A DNA stretch of 64,000 nucleotides. It comes from Candidatus Zymogenaceae bacterium. Its GTDB lineage: Bacteria > Desulfobacterota > Zymogenia > Zymogenales > Zymogenaceae. The stretch lies in the NCBI GenBank assembly GCA_016931225.1, contig JAFGFE010000031.1, forward strand, positions 1 to 64,000, written 5' to 3'. Below, one piece after another: positions 48,920 through 57,158 of this stretch; the stretch's first letter is position 1, and each line of letters starts with the position of its first letter. Below the pieces are notes generated by a model. It was given only the letters and a program-made list of their open reading frames with translations, was not told the DNA's origin and ran no database searches. The position numbers were made by a program, and so were the translations under genes.

Positions 48920-49941
48920 CAATTCGTTCCTCCGGTGTAGGAAATGAGCGATTCGAGCTTCTTGTATGCCCTCCCTGAATCGATGGAGTCGGACGCCTTT
49001 TTAATGCCGTCTTGAAAATCACTCGCGATGCCCGCCACCATGAGGCTTGCGGCGCTGTTGACGACCACCACGTCCCGCTTCGGACCAACCGCGCCATTTA
49101 GGATATCTCGAATGATCGACGCGTTTTCCCGGGCGTCCCCTCCCATCAGGTCTTCTCTCTTCGCCCGTTTTACACCCAGGTCCTCGGTCGTTATCTTCCT
49201 CGTCGATACGACTCCGTCCTCCAGAACGGCGATCTCCGTGGGGCCGAATATGGAGATTTCGTCGAGGCCGCTTCCGTGCACCACCATCGCCCGGACGCTC
49301 CCCAGGGAGTTGAGCACTTCTGCCATCACCGTGCACAGCTTCGGATCATACACCCCCAGAAGCTGCGCCCTCGCCCCCGCCGGATTTGTCAGGGGACCGA
49401 GGATGTTGAATATGGTCCTGATCCCCAGCTCCCTTCTGGGACCGATGGCATGTTTCATGGCGCCGTGAAGAGACGGAGCGAACAGAAAACCGATCCCCAC
49501 CGTCTCGATACACCGGGCCACCCGCTCGGGTACGATATCGACGGCCACGCCGAGGGCCTCCAGTACATCGGCGCTTCCGCACCTGCTCGATATGGATCGA
49601 TTGCCGTGCTTGGCGACGATCGCCCCCGCCCCCGCCGCCACCAGTGCGGTTGCGGTCGAGATATTAAACGTCCCGGACGAATCGCCGCCGGTTCCGCAGG
49701 TGTCCAGTAACAGGTCCCCGTTGCCAAGCTGCAATTCGATGGGCGTCGCCTTTTTCCGCATTACTGAAGCGGCCCCCGCTATCTCGTCTACGGTTTCCCC
49801 CTTCATTCTCAGCCCGGTGATGAAACCACCGATCTGAGACGGCGTCGCCTCACCGCTCATGATGACGTCCATTGCCCCTTCCATTTCCTGACGGGTCAGG
49901 TGACGTCCCTCGACCACCTTTGCCAATGCCGTCTGTAACAT
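48919..49941 (-). CDS. trpD: anthranilate phosphoribosyltransferase
   Basis: A 340-residue enzyme transferring phosphoribose from PRPP to anthranilate. The PRPP motif DTCGTGGDSSGTFNISTATALVAAGAG, then KHGNRSISSRCGSADVLEALG, and HGAMKHAIGPRRELGIRTIFNILGPLTNPA are complete. The ATG at 49941 has a GGAGG 5 nt upstream. The start lies 92 nt inside the trpG reading frame, a longer overlap than elsewhere in the operon. Confidence 0.95.
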   Translation of the reverse strand: MLQTALAKVVEGRHLTRQEMEGAMDVIMSGEATPSQIGGFITGLRMKGETVDEIAGAASVMRKKATPIELQLGNGDLLLDTCGTGGDSSGTFNISTATALVAAGAGAIVAKHGNRSISSRCGSADVLEALGVAVDIVPERVARCIETVGIGFLFAPSLHGAMKHAIGPRRELGIRTIFNILGPLTNPAGARAQLLGVYDPKLCTVMAEVLNSLGSVRAMVVHGSGLDEISIFGPTEIAVLEDGVVSTRKITTEDLGVKRAKREDLMGGDARENASIIRDILNGAVGPKRDVVVVNSAASLMVAGIASDFQDGIKKASDSIDSGRAYKKLESLISYTGGTN

Positions 49942-50512
49942 GATTCCCTCCAATTTCTATAAAATTCTCCAGCATTTTTTTACCGCAGTCGGTCAGTATC
50001 GATTCGGGATGAAACTGTATGCCGTAAATCGCGTGCTCGCGATGCCGCACACCCATGATCTCACCCCGATCCGTCCAGGCGATTTTCACAAGCTCTTCAG
50101 GAAAGGTATCCGGATCGATGACCAGCGAATGATACCGGATCGCCCGAAACGGATTTGAAATCTCCATGAACAGGTCGTCGCTGTCATGAAATACCATCGA
50201 TTCTTTCCCGTGCATAACCCGGGGAGCGTGGACGATGTCTCCTCCGAACGCCTCGCCGACTGCCTGGTGGCCCAGGCAGACACCCAGGACCGGGACGACG
50301 CCAGCGGACCTTTTTATCAGCTCGACTGATATCCCGGCGGATGACGGGGAGCCGGGTCCCGGTGAAATGACGATATAGTCGGGATTCTTATCCAGGCACT
50401 CCTCGATGGTGATCCGATCGTTTCTGTGAACGACCAGCTCGTGCCCCATCTCTCCCAGGTACTGCACCAGGTTGTAGGTAAACGAATCGTAGTTGTCTAT
50501 CACGAGTATCAT
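49850..50512 (-). CDS. trpG: anthranilate synthase glutamine amidotransferase subunit
   Basis: A 220-residue class I glutamine amidotransferase that feeds ammonia to TrpE. The start MILVIDNYDSFTYNLVQYL, oxyanion loop SPGPGSP, nucleophile Cys in GVCLGHQAVGEAFGG and the His-Glu pair in IQFHPESILT are all present. The usual family end is near ENFIEI; here about 30 Gly/Arg/His-rich residues follow, read across the trpD start. Confidence 0.95.
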   Translation of the reverse strand: MILVIDNYDSFTYNLVQYLGEMGHELVVHRNDRITIEECLDKNPDYIVISPGPGSPSSAGISVELIKRSAGVVPVLGVCLGHQAVGEAFGGDIVHAPRVMHGKESMVFHDSDDLFMEISNPFRAIRYHSLVIDPDTFPEELVKIAWTDRGEIMGVRHREHAIYGIQFHPESILTDCGKKMLENFIEIGGNHVTDGIGKGGRGTSPDPSGNGRGNGRHHER

Positions 50513-50522
50513 TGCGCACCTC

Positions 50523-52010
50523 CTATACCGGCCGCATATTTTTTCTGACCATTTCCACCGCCCGGAGCATGCCGCCCGCCTTGTGACGTGTCTCGTAGTA
50601 TTCCTTTTCCGGAACCGAATCGGAGACGATGCCCGCGCCCGCCTGTATGAATACCCTATTCTTTGTAATCAGCATCGTCCTGATGGTGATGCACATGTCC
50701 ATGTTCCCCGAAAAGCTGAAATATCCCACGCATCCGCCGTATGTCCCCCTGCGGCACGGCTCCAGATCGTCGATGATCTCCATCGCCCTGATCTTCGGTG
50801 CCCCGGTGAGGGTCCCGGCGGGAAACGCCGCCCTGATGACGTCGAAAGACGTCTTTCCTGGAAGGAGCCTTCCCTCGATGTCCGATACGATGTGGATCAC
50901 ATGGGAGTATTTCTCGATACGCATGAGGTTCGTGACGTCAATACTGCCGTATTCCGAGACCCGGCCGAGATCGTTCCGTCCCAGGTCAACCAGCATGATG
51001 TGCTCCGCCCGCTCCTTCTCGTCAGAAAGCAAATCCCTGGAAAGCTCGTCGTCCTCTTCATCGCTGTTTCCCCTGGGCCGAGTGCCGGCGATGGGCCTGA
51101 GCTCCACCGTATCGTCCTCCTTCCTTACCAGCACTTCCGGGGACGAACCCGCCAGGATGACGTCGTCGAATTTGAGGTAGAACATGTACGGAGAGGGATT
51201 GATTGATCTCAGGGCGCGATACAGATTGAAGGGATCGCTTTTCAGCTCCATCTCAAACCGCTGGGAGAGAACGACCTGGATGACATCGCCGTCGATGATA
51301 TGTTTTTTCGCCCGATCTACAGCATTCATGTAATCGGCCCTGCTCATATTCGATTCGACGAACAGGTGCTCCCCCTCCTCCGTCTCGAGGTGATCGATCG
51401 ACAAAGGTTCTCGCAGTTTGTGAATCGTCCTCGTGATGCGATTGGCGGCGTCCATATATGCCGCTTCCATATCGACGCCGTCATCTAAAAAAACGTTCGC
51501 CACCACCTTCAGGGTATGCTTGACGTTATCGAAGATCACAATGGTATCGGTGATGATGAAGTAGGCGTCGTATACATTCAGGTCGTCCTGAGCGTTGTCC
51601 GGGATGTCCTCGATGAACCTGACCGTATCGTAGCCGAAATACCCGACGGCACCTCCCCAGAATCGGGGAAGCCCGTTGACCGCGACCGGTTTGTACCGAT
51701 CCATGAGATTCTTGAGCTGCCCGAAGGGATCAGTGTGCTTTTCCGCATAGAGGAGCTCGCCGTCTTTCACCACATCCACCCTCGTCCCCCTCACGCGGAA
51801 AATGATCGACGGATCAGCGCCCAAAAAACTGTATCGCCCCCACTTTTCGCCCCCCTCGACGCTCTCCAGCAGAAAGGCGTGGGACGAACCGTTCAATTTT
51901 TTCAAGGCCGAAACCGGTGTCTCGAGATCGGCCAGTATCTCCTGGTAGATCGGTATGAGATTTCCCTCTGTGGTGAGCTTTTTGAACTCTTCGAAGTTGG
52001 GTGTTATCAT
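50523..52010 (-). CDS. trpE: anthranilate synthase component I
   Basis: A 495-residue chorismate-utilising enzyme. N-terminal domain contains the LLESVEGGEKWGRYSFLGADPS segment associated with Trp feedback binding; the catalytic part has RPIAGTRPRGNSDEEDDELSRDLLSDEKERAEHIMLVDLGRNDLGRV and GTLTGAPKIRAMEII. A GGGGGAG site precedes the ATG. Expression is expected to be governed by the attenuator immediately upstream. Confidence 0.97.
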   Translation of the reverse strand: MITPNFEEFKKLTTEGNLIPIYQEILADLETPVSALKKLNGSSHAFLLESVEGGEKWGRYSFLGADPSIIFRVRGTRVDVVKDGELLYAEKHTDPFGQLKNLMDRYKPVAVNGLPRFWGGAVGYFGYDTVRFIEDIPDNAQDDLNVYDAYFIITDTIVIFDNVKHTLKVVANVFLDDGVDMEAAYMDAANRITRTIHKLREPLSIDHLETEEGEHLFVESNMSRADYMNAVDRAKKHIIDGDVIQVVLSQRFEMELKSDPFNLYRALRSINPSPYMFYLKFDDVILAGSSPEVLVRKEDDTVELRPIAGTRPRGNSDEEDDELSRDLLSDEKERAEHIMLVDLGRNDLGRVSEYGSIDVTNLMRIEKYSHVIHIVSDIEGRLLPGKTSFDVIRAAFPAGTLTGAPKIRAMEIIDDLEPCRRGTYGGCVGYFSFSGNMDMCITIRTMLITKNRVFIQAGAGIVSDSVPEKEYYETRHKAGGMLRAVEMVRKNMRPV

Positions 52011-52026
52011 CTACTTCTCCCCCAAT

Positions 52027-52054
52027 AAAAAAGGCCGTGGATAGTCTCCACGGC
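52027..52054 (-). terminator. trp attenuator terminator 2
   Basis: On the minus strand GCCGTGGA (52054-52047), loop GACTA, TCCACGGC (52041-52034), then C and six T (52032-52027). Ends only 16 nt before the trpE ATG, a typical attenuator position. Confidence 0.85.
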
Positions 52055-52070
52055 ATGTACGACTCGGTCG

Positions 52071-52106
52071 AAAAAAAAGCCGTGGACACTGAGCTTCGTC
52101 CACGGC
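52071..52106 (-). terminator. trp attenuator terminator 1
   Basis: On the minus strand GCCGTGGAC (52106-52098), a 10-nt loop, GTCCACGGC (52087-52079), then eight T (52078-52071). A textbook Rho-independent terminator inside the trp leader. Confidence 0.88.
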
Positions 52107-52149
52107 CTTTTCGGCTGAATATGTTTTAATGGATCACCGGACGGACGAA
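52079..52149 (-). promoter_or_regulatory. trp leader antiterminator segment
   Basis: TTCGTCC (52149-52143), inside the end of the leader peptide frame, is fully complementary to GGACGAA (52101-52095), which spans the 3' half of the first arm and the loop of terminator 1. Two G-T pairs can extend it. This pairing excludes terminator 1. The released GTCCACGGC (52087-52079) can then pair with GCCGTGGA of terminator 2 and disarm it. Confidence 0.6.
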
Positions 52150-52214
52150 TCTCCTATGTAGATACGCCACGCCCAATTGAAATAATTGCTTTTTCGGTTA
52201 TACATCATCATCAT
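52134..52214 (-). CDS. trpL: trp operon leader peptide
   Basis: A 26-codon open frame between the trp promoter and the terminators. It starts with four consecutive ATG codons (52214-52203), any of which could initiate, and contains Trp-Ala-Trp (codons at 52175 and 52169) followed by RIYIGDSSVR and TGA. Two Trp codons one residue apart are the hallmark of trpL peptides. The ribosome binding site is weak (GAGTGA). When the ribosome stalls at the Trp codons the segment at 52149-52143 stays free; at the stop codon the ribosome covers it. Confidence 0.82.
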   Translation of the reverse strand: MMMMYNRKSNYFNWAWRIYIGDSSVR

Positions 52215-52241
52215 TACCGTTCACTCACGTTGGTGCAGGTT

Positions 52242-52269
52242 ATTATACGTTTTCACACATTCGTGTCAA
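52242..52269 (-). promoter_or_regulatory. trp operon promoter, full consensus
   Basis: On the minus strand TTGACA (52269-52264) and TATAAT (52247-52242), both perfect, with 16-bp spacing. The start site should be near 52235, about 20 nt before the leader peptide and 225 nt before trpE. No obvious TrpR-type palindrome was recognised. Confidence 0.8.
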
Positions 52270-52354
52270 GTTTTTTTTCATCCTGTATGAAAAAAACATA
52301 CGATACGGCTCTGAATAAAAACGATCGACATATTTACGTCATACCGTCCTCATG

Positions 52355-54304
52355 CTACCTTTTTCTCTTCATCAGACGCACCGGTATCAGTATCACCAGC
52401 ACCAGCAGTATCAGGACGATCAGTGCGACACCGATCCCGATCCACGTCAGGTAATTGCCACCGGCGACGAGCTTTACCGGATTCAGGCTCGGCTCCGGCA
52501 CAATCCTCCCCTCGGTCTCCCGATAACGGTCAGGGATTTCTACAAGTCCGTCATCGTCCGTGTCGGGAAAGCTCATGACATATTCTATCGGCGCGTACCA
52601 GTCTTTCAATTCCTGCACGCCGGATGTGTCCGGATCGGCATCCACCACGTATTCGCCGAGATCGTCGATGGGGGTGCCGTACCGATCCTTGGGAATCATC
52701 GTTAATATCCCAGAGGTATAATTCTTCACCACCTTGATGAATGAGGCGTTGTAGTAGTTCGTCGCCACCTTGTAGAGCTCCGTGTTGTCGTCGGAGTAAT
52801 CCAGCGGTACAAACTCACCGTTATCATCCTCGATATATATCTCCGTCACGCGATCGAAGATCATCCGCTTCGGGTTGTACTTCACCTTCACACCCGATAC
52901 CTGCAGGAAGTAATCGCTCCCCTTTATGGGATAGATGGAGGTAAAGACCTCCATCACCTTCTTTATCTCCGATGCGTTCAAGTAGAACGATACGATCGGA
53001 TACCCCATCGTATCGTCAACGCCGATTCCCAACGGTACAACCCGAAAGAGATCCGCAATCTCGATCACGCCGGTTTTCCCCTTGAGAACGTCCGACCTGA
53101 TGACACCAAATGACTGTATGGTAAAATCGACCCGGGTGTCGGGGTCGGCGGGGTCGTATTCCCTTCTATCCACGGACCAGCGGATGGCGTCGGTGACGAG
53201 ATTTCCCAGTCCGCATTCCTCCTCCAAAATATGGAGGTCATAATCGGTCTCCGCAATCCCCTGTGAGTATGTCAACCCGTAGTTTTTGAGGACATCGGCA
53301 TTGATTATCCCGATGTACGATGATATTTCATTCGAGATCGCTTCATCTCCGACTATCTTATCGTCCACCGACACGTATTCGTAGTCGGAAAGGCCGACGC
53401 CGTCTTCTCCCACGAGGAGATCCAGCACCCCCACCCATGCGCTGTAGCTTCCCGCCTGAACGATGATACAGTCATCCACAACGATCGGCTCCGGCAGGAC
53501 GGTGTGGGTATGTCCGCTGACGATAACGTCAATGCCGTCCACCGCCGCCGCCAGCAGCTCGTCCTCTGATTTTTTCGGATCATCCCTCAGGCCGCTGTGG
53601 GAAACACAGATAACGACATCCACCTGTTCTGTGTCTCGGAGGTATGCAACCTCCCGGACTGCCGCTTCCGTCGGATCTGAAAAGGTTACCGGCCACGAGA
53701 ACGGGGCCACCTCCGCGGCGTCCTTACCCAACAGGCCGAAACATCCGATGCGGAGGCCGTCTTTTTCTATCACCATATGCGGAACGATCAGTCCCTCGTC
53801 GAACAAAGCCTGTAATGAATCATCCGCTGCCTCCGTCTCGTCAAAAACCACATTCGACGCCACGATTGGAGGGAGCTTCCCCTTCTTCATCGCACTGGTG
53901 AGAATGCGGGCGAGCCCGTTCGGTTTTAGATCAAACTCGTGGTTTCCTAACGTCAAAACATCATACCCCATGTCGTAGAGCAGCGTCAGCTCCACAGCCT
54001 CCTCCCGGGCGATCATGTGAAAGAGAGAGCCCATCATGAAGTCTCCCGCGTCGATAACCAGAACCGGGTTGTTCCGACGTTCTCTCTCCTCGTTGATGAC
54101 CGTCGCGACTCGGGAAAAACCGCCCACCGTATCGTCATCCAAAAGACCGTTGGGGGAATAGTCGCAGTTTGGACTTAAACCCATGAGCTGTGAATGGATA
54201 TCGTTCGTGTGTATGATCGTCAATGATTTTTCCGCCCCAAGGGCGAAGGCCGTCATACTCACGATCATCATCATGCCAATGATACTTTTAAAGACACATT
54301 TCAT
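52355..54304 (-). CDS. UshA-type 5'-nucleotidase / metallophosphoesterase, membrane-anchored
   Basis: A 649-residue exported enzyme. A signal peptide (residues about 8-24, ending ALGA) is followed by the calcineurin-like domain with HTNDIHSQ, DAGDFMMGS, GNHEFD and VSGHTHTVLPEP, the di-metal ligands. The C-terminal 5'-nucleotidase domain spans about 330-590. A last hydrophobic segment (LTWIGIGVALIVLILLVLVIL) with a basic tail anchors it in the membrane. It probably dephosphorylates nucleotides or sugar nucleotides outside the cytoplasm. The ATG at 54304 has GAGAGGAG upstream. Confidence 0.9.
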   Translation of the reverse strand: MKCVFKSIIGMMMIVSMTAFALGAEKSLTIIHTNDIHSQLMGLSPNCDYSPNGLLDDDTVGGFSRVATVINEERERRNNPVLVIDAGDFMMGSLFHMIAREEAVELTLLYDMGYDVLTLGNHEFDLKPNGLARILTSAMKKGKLPPIVASNVVFDETEAADDSLQALFDEGLIVPHMVIEKDGLRIGCFGLLGKDAAEVAPFSWPVTFSDPTEAAVREVAYLRDTEQVDVVICVSHSGLRDDPKKSEDELLAAAVDGIDVIVSGHTHTVLPEPIVVDDCIIVQAGSYSAWVGVLDLLVGEDGVGLSDYEYVSVDDKIVGDEAISNEISSYIGIINADVLKNYGLTYSQGIAETDYDLHILEEECGLGNLVTDAIRWSVDRREYDPADPDTRVDFTIQSFGVIRSDVLKGKTGVIEIADLFRVVPLGIGVDDTMGYPIVSFYLNASEIKKVMEVFTSIYPIKGSDYFLQVSGVKVKYNPKRMIFDRVTEIYIEDDNGEFVPLDYSDDNTELYKVATNYYNASFIKVVKNYTSGILTMIPKDRYGTPIDDLGEYVVDADPDTSGVQELKDWYAPIEYVMSFPDTDDDGLVEIPDRYRETEGRIVPEPSLNPVKLVAGGNYLTWIGIGVALIVLILLVLVILIPVRLMKRKR

Positions 54305-54398
54305 ATCAAATACTCCTCTCACCATGCGGCATAGAGCCGATCGATTGAACCCGACGATACAAAGATTTCCGGACCGCTTTCGCCGAAAACATCACACA

Positions 54399-54421
54399 AA
54401 CACGGCGTACGTTTCCGTGTT
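54399..54421 (-). terminator. weak stem-loop at the 3' end of the VanZ-like gene
   Basis: AACACGG and CCGTGTT form a 7-bp stem with a 9-nt loop over the stop codon; only a mixed T/G tract follows, so termination would be inefficient. Confidence 0.3.
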
Positions 54422-54836
54422 ATTCATTTCCAGATTTGTCCCCACGACAAGACCGTACCAGGGCCCAATACGCTCCCAGGGCCGACCCGAGGCCGTCCAT
54501 GACAACATCAAGGGGATCGCATTCACGGAGGGGAACATAATACTGGTGTATTTCGTCACTTATACCATACACCGTCGAAAAAACGAATGCAAAAAGGAAA
54601 ACCCGGCCTGAGGCAGTCCCGGGAAATTGCACTCGCACGGCGAAAAAAGAGAGATAGGAAAGAATCAGGTATTCGATAAGGTGCAGCAGTTTATCGACAC
54701 CGGGAGGACCGGTATCTACATCATTGCCCGGTATTGAGGAGGCGAAAAAGATGAGGACACAGTATACACACACTCCGATCCATAAAAACATGCGTTTGTT
54801 CAATATTGGATCCGTTGCCCATGATAGATAAGACAA
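54420..54836 (-). CDS. VanZ-like membrane protein
   Basis: A protein of about 138 residues with four hydrophobic segments and the VanZ pattern: FFASSIPGNDVDTGPPGVDKLLHLIEYLILSYLSFF and FSTVYGISDEIHQYYVPLRECDPLDVVMDGLGSALG. VanZ is linked to teicoplanin resistance in enterococci, but most homologues have unknown roles. The start is a TTG at 54836 or an ATG at 54791; neither has a good ribosome binding site. It lies 9 nt behind the bifunctional-nuclease gene. Confidence 0.83.
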   Translation of the reverse strand: MSYLSWATDPILNKRMFLWIGVCVYCVLIFFASSIPGNDVDTGPPGVDKLLHLIEYLILSYLSFFAVRVQFPGTASGRVFLFAFVFSTVYGISDEIHQYYVPLRECDPLDVVMDGLGSALGAYWALVRSCRGDKSGNE

Positions 54837-54845
54837 GAAACCTGT

Positions 54846-55346
54846 TTACATCTTATACTTGCCGAAATCATCCGGGTCAAGCTTTTCCAATACCTCCGCC
54901 CATTTTTTCTTCGCTTCTTCACTGTGCAGGTCTTCCGGCTTTGTTAGGTCGATTTTTCTCGACCGCTCGATAACCGACTCCTCCATGTAGATTTTCGCCT
55001 GAGTCCTCAGCGCTATGGCAATGGCGTCACTGGGGCGAGAATCAATTTCGTAGTTGCGTCCGTCGGCGACCATGTAGATCGTGGCATAATAGGTGTTGTC
55101 CTTGAGGTCATCCACCACGATTCTCTCTATGACGATATTCATGGTTTCCATGATATTTTTCAAGAGATCGTGGGTCATGGGGCGGGAAAATTCGATTTCC
55201 TCGAGCACCGTAGCGATGGCGCTGGCCTCCAGAAGACCTATCCAGATTGGAACGGAGTTTTTGCCCTCAACTTCCTTGAGGATGACAATCGGTACACTGG
55301 ACAACGGATCGATGGCCAGACCGCTAATCTCCATTTCCTTGGCCAT
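54846..55346 (-). CDS. bifunctional nuclease (BFN/DUF151) domain protein
   Basis: A 166-residue soluble protein with the BFN domain: LAIDPLSSVPIVILKEVEGKNSVPIWIGLLEASAIATVLEEIEFSRPMTHDLL, and IDSRPSDAIAIALRTQAKIYM. Plant members have RNase and DNase activity; the bacterial role is uncertain. The ATG shares one base with the miaB stop (TAATG), an arrangement that suggests coupled translation. Confidence 0.88.
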   Translation of the reverse strand: MAKEMEISGLAIDPLSSVPIVILKEVEGKNSVPIWIGLLEASAIATVLEEIEFSRPMTHDLLKNIMETMNIVIERIVVDDLKDNTYYATIYMVADGRNYEIDSRPSDAIAIALRTQAKIYMEESVIERSRKIDLTKPEDLHSEEAKKKWAEVLEKLDPDDFGKYKM

Positions 55347-56707
55347 TACATGCTCCTTATCGAGTAATTGTGTATCGCTTCTCCCAAAAGGGAATTGTTG
55401 CGCGCTTCGATGATTTTAACCGGTATGAGAGAGCCGATATCTTCATACCGTCCGGTGAAGTTGACCACCTTGTTATGGACGGACCTCCCGGTGATGACAT
55501 CCGGATCCCTACGGCTCGTTCCCGTGGCAAGCACCTCTTTTATCGTATTTACGTGGAGCCTGTTGGTACAAAGCGTGTGTTCTTTTTGAAGTTCCTGGAG
55601 AATGGTGAGTCTCCGTGATTTTTCTTCATCATCGACGGTGTCTTTCAGGGTTGATGCCTTTGTGAGCGGCCTGGAGGAGTATTTGAACGAATAGGCGCCG
55701 TCGAACCTCACCCGCTCCATGACATAGAGCGTTTCTTCAAAATCTGTGCTCGTTTCTCCGGGAAAACCAACGATAATATCCGTAGTTACGGCAAGATCGC
55801 TCCGCACACTTCTGAGGGCATCAATTTTCTCAAGATACTCCTCTTTTGAATACTTTCTGTTCATTGCCGCAAGCACCCGGGAAGAACCGGATTGGAGCGG
55901 AAGATGGATATGAGAACAGAGCGCCGGTATCGTTCGATATGCATCCACCAGACGGTCGGACAGGTCCTTTGGATGTGACGTTGTAAAACGAAGGCGCCTG
56001 ACGCCCGGTACATCGGCTACATGCTCGAGTAGCTCGGGGAAATCCATCCCCCGCTTTGGATCCCGATAGGAATTGACATTCTGTCCCAGCAGCGTGATCT
56101 CGACGGTACCACCCGCTCCCAGTTCCTCGACATCCCTGATGATCTCGCCCGCGTTTCTGGACGATTCCCTCCCCCGCACAAACGGCACAATACAATAGGA
56201 GCAAAAATTATTGCATCCCTGGGTGATGGTCACAAACGCGCTGATCAACCCCCTCCTTCTTGGAAAGGGATCGATACGGCATTCATCCGAAAAATCGTCG
56301 GCGATAATAGGTCCGTGCCCCTTTCGGATTTGCGCGACGATGTTCGATATCTCCCCCACGTGATGGGTTCCGACAACCGCATCGACGATCGGAAACCGCT
56401 CGATTATCACGGCCGCATTTTGCTGTGCCACACATCCGGCCACAATAATAATCAGATCGGGGTGCTTCTCCTTGAGATCACGATATCTTCCGATTTCGCT
56501 GTATGTTTTCTCCTCGGGCTTTTCCCGAACGCTGCAAGTATTGATGATGATAATCTTGGCATCCTCGGCGCTCTCTACGGATTCGTACCCGTCGGTTAAG
56601 AGAATTCCCTCCATGCGCTCGGAATCGTATTCATTCATCTGACACCCGAAAGTTCTGATGAACAGTCCCGAGGGAGTGTCAGGGTGTGGTGAAGAAAACC
56701 GCGTCAT
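55346..56707 (-). CDS. miaB: tRNA-2-methylthio-N6-dimethylallyladenosine synthase MiaB
   Basis: A 453-residue radical SAM methylthiotransferase acting on i6A37 in tRNA. FIRTFGCQMNEYDSERM starts the UPF0004 domain, with further Cys in NTCSVREKPEEK and AGCVAQQ; the radical SAM motif is CNNFCSYC near residue 170; a TRAM domain ends the protein. TFGCQMN and NTCSVRE distinguish it from the MtaB at 16396, so both tRNA methylthiolases occur in this window. Confidence 0.95.
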   Translation of the reverse strand: MTRFSSPHPDTPSGLFIRTFGCQMNEYDSERMEGILLTDGYESVESAEDAKIIIINTCSVREKPEEKTYSEIGRYRDLKEKHPDLIIIVAGCVAQQNAAVIIERFPIVDAVVGTHHVGEISNIVAQIRKGHGPIIADDFSDECRIDPFPRRRGLISAFVTITQGCNNFCSYCIVPFVRGRESSRNAGEIIRDVEELGAGGTVEITLLGQNVNSYRDPKRGMDFPELLEHVADVPGVRRLRFTTSHPKDLSDRLVDAYRTIPALCSHIHLPLQSGSSRVLAAMNRKYSKEEYLEKIDALRSVRSDLAVTTDIIVGFPGETSTDFEETLYVMERVRFDGAYSFKYSSRPLTKASTLKDTVDDEEKSRRLTILQELQKEHTLCTNRLHVNTIKEVLATGTSRRDPDVITGRSVHNKVVNFTGRYEDIGSLIPVKIIEARNNSLLGEAIHNYSIRSM

Positions 56708-56716
56708 ACAATGAAC

Positions 56717-57100
56717 CTACAAATTCTCGAGAATATACTTCGACAAAAGCGTTATATCATCGTCTTCATTTGTGTCTTCAAGGTTCCCGATATACCCGGT
56801 CTCCACTTCGTACGCCAGTTCTCCGATAATAATTGAATCCAAAAAAATATCCGGATTGAAATCACACAGCTCGTCTTTTGTCTTCACCAAACCCAAGAGT
56901 TCAGGAATGTCTTCGCCGCCGGACGTCAGCTTGATAAACTTATATGCAGGGATAAGCTTGTAACTAGCCTTTCCCCCCGACAGGGTGGTGACGACATTAT
57001 CTGAGAAGGACATCTTGCCCTCATTCACCCATGCTTCCAGTTTTTCCTGAGGTATAAAGATTTTCTTTTTGAACGTCATAGCCGTATTATGTAACATCAT
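56717..57100 (-). CDS. conserved hypothetical protein, about 120-127 aa
   Basis: A small acidic soluble protein that I do not recognise. A short basic stretch (FKKKIFIPQEKLEAWVNEGK) is followed by a beta-rich middle (YKLIPAYKFIKLTSGGED) and an acidic tail with DTNEDDD. There is no signal peptide. ATG at 57100 and ATG at 57079 are both possible starts; neither has an obvious ribosome binding site. It lies 9 nt upstream of miaB on the same strand. A role as a FrzS/PilZ-like accessory was considered but cannot be supported. Confidence 0.6.
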   Translation of the reverse strand: MMLHNTAMTFKKKIFIPQEKLEAWVNEGKMSFSDNVVTTLSGGKASYKLIPAYKFIKLTSGGEDIPELLGLVKTKDELCDFNPDIFLDSIIIGELAYEVETGYIGNLEDTNEDDDITLLSKYILENL

Positions 57101-57158
57101 AACATATTGAAATGCATGGATATCCCTATACTACTCCGTCAATTATAACATATAGCGA

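Noticed and set aside
52027-52106. The repeated GCCGTGGAC words as a mobile repeat or IS end
   Set aside because: They form two terminator hairpins with T-runs directly before trpE and behind a Trp-rich leader peptide; attenuation explains them better.
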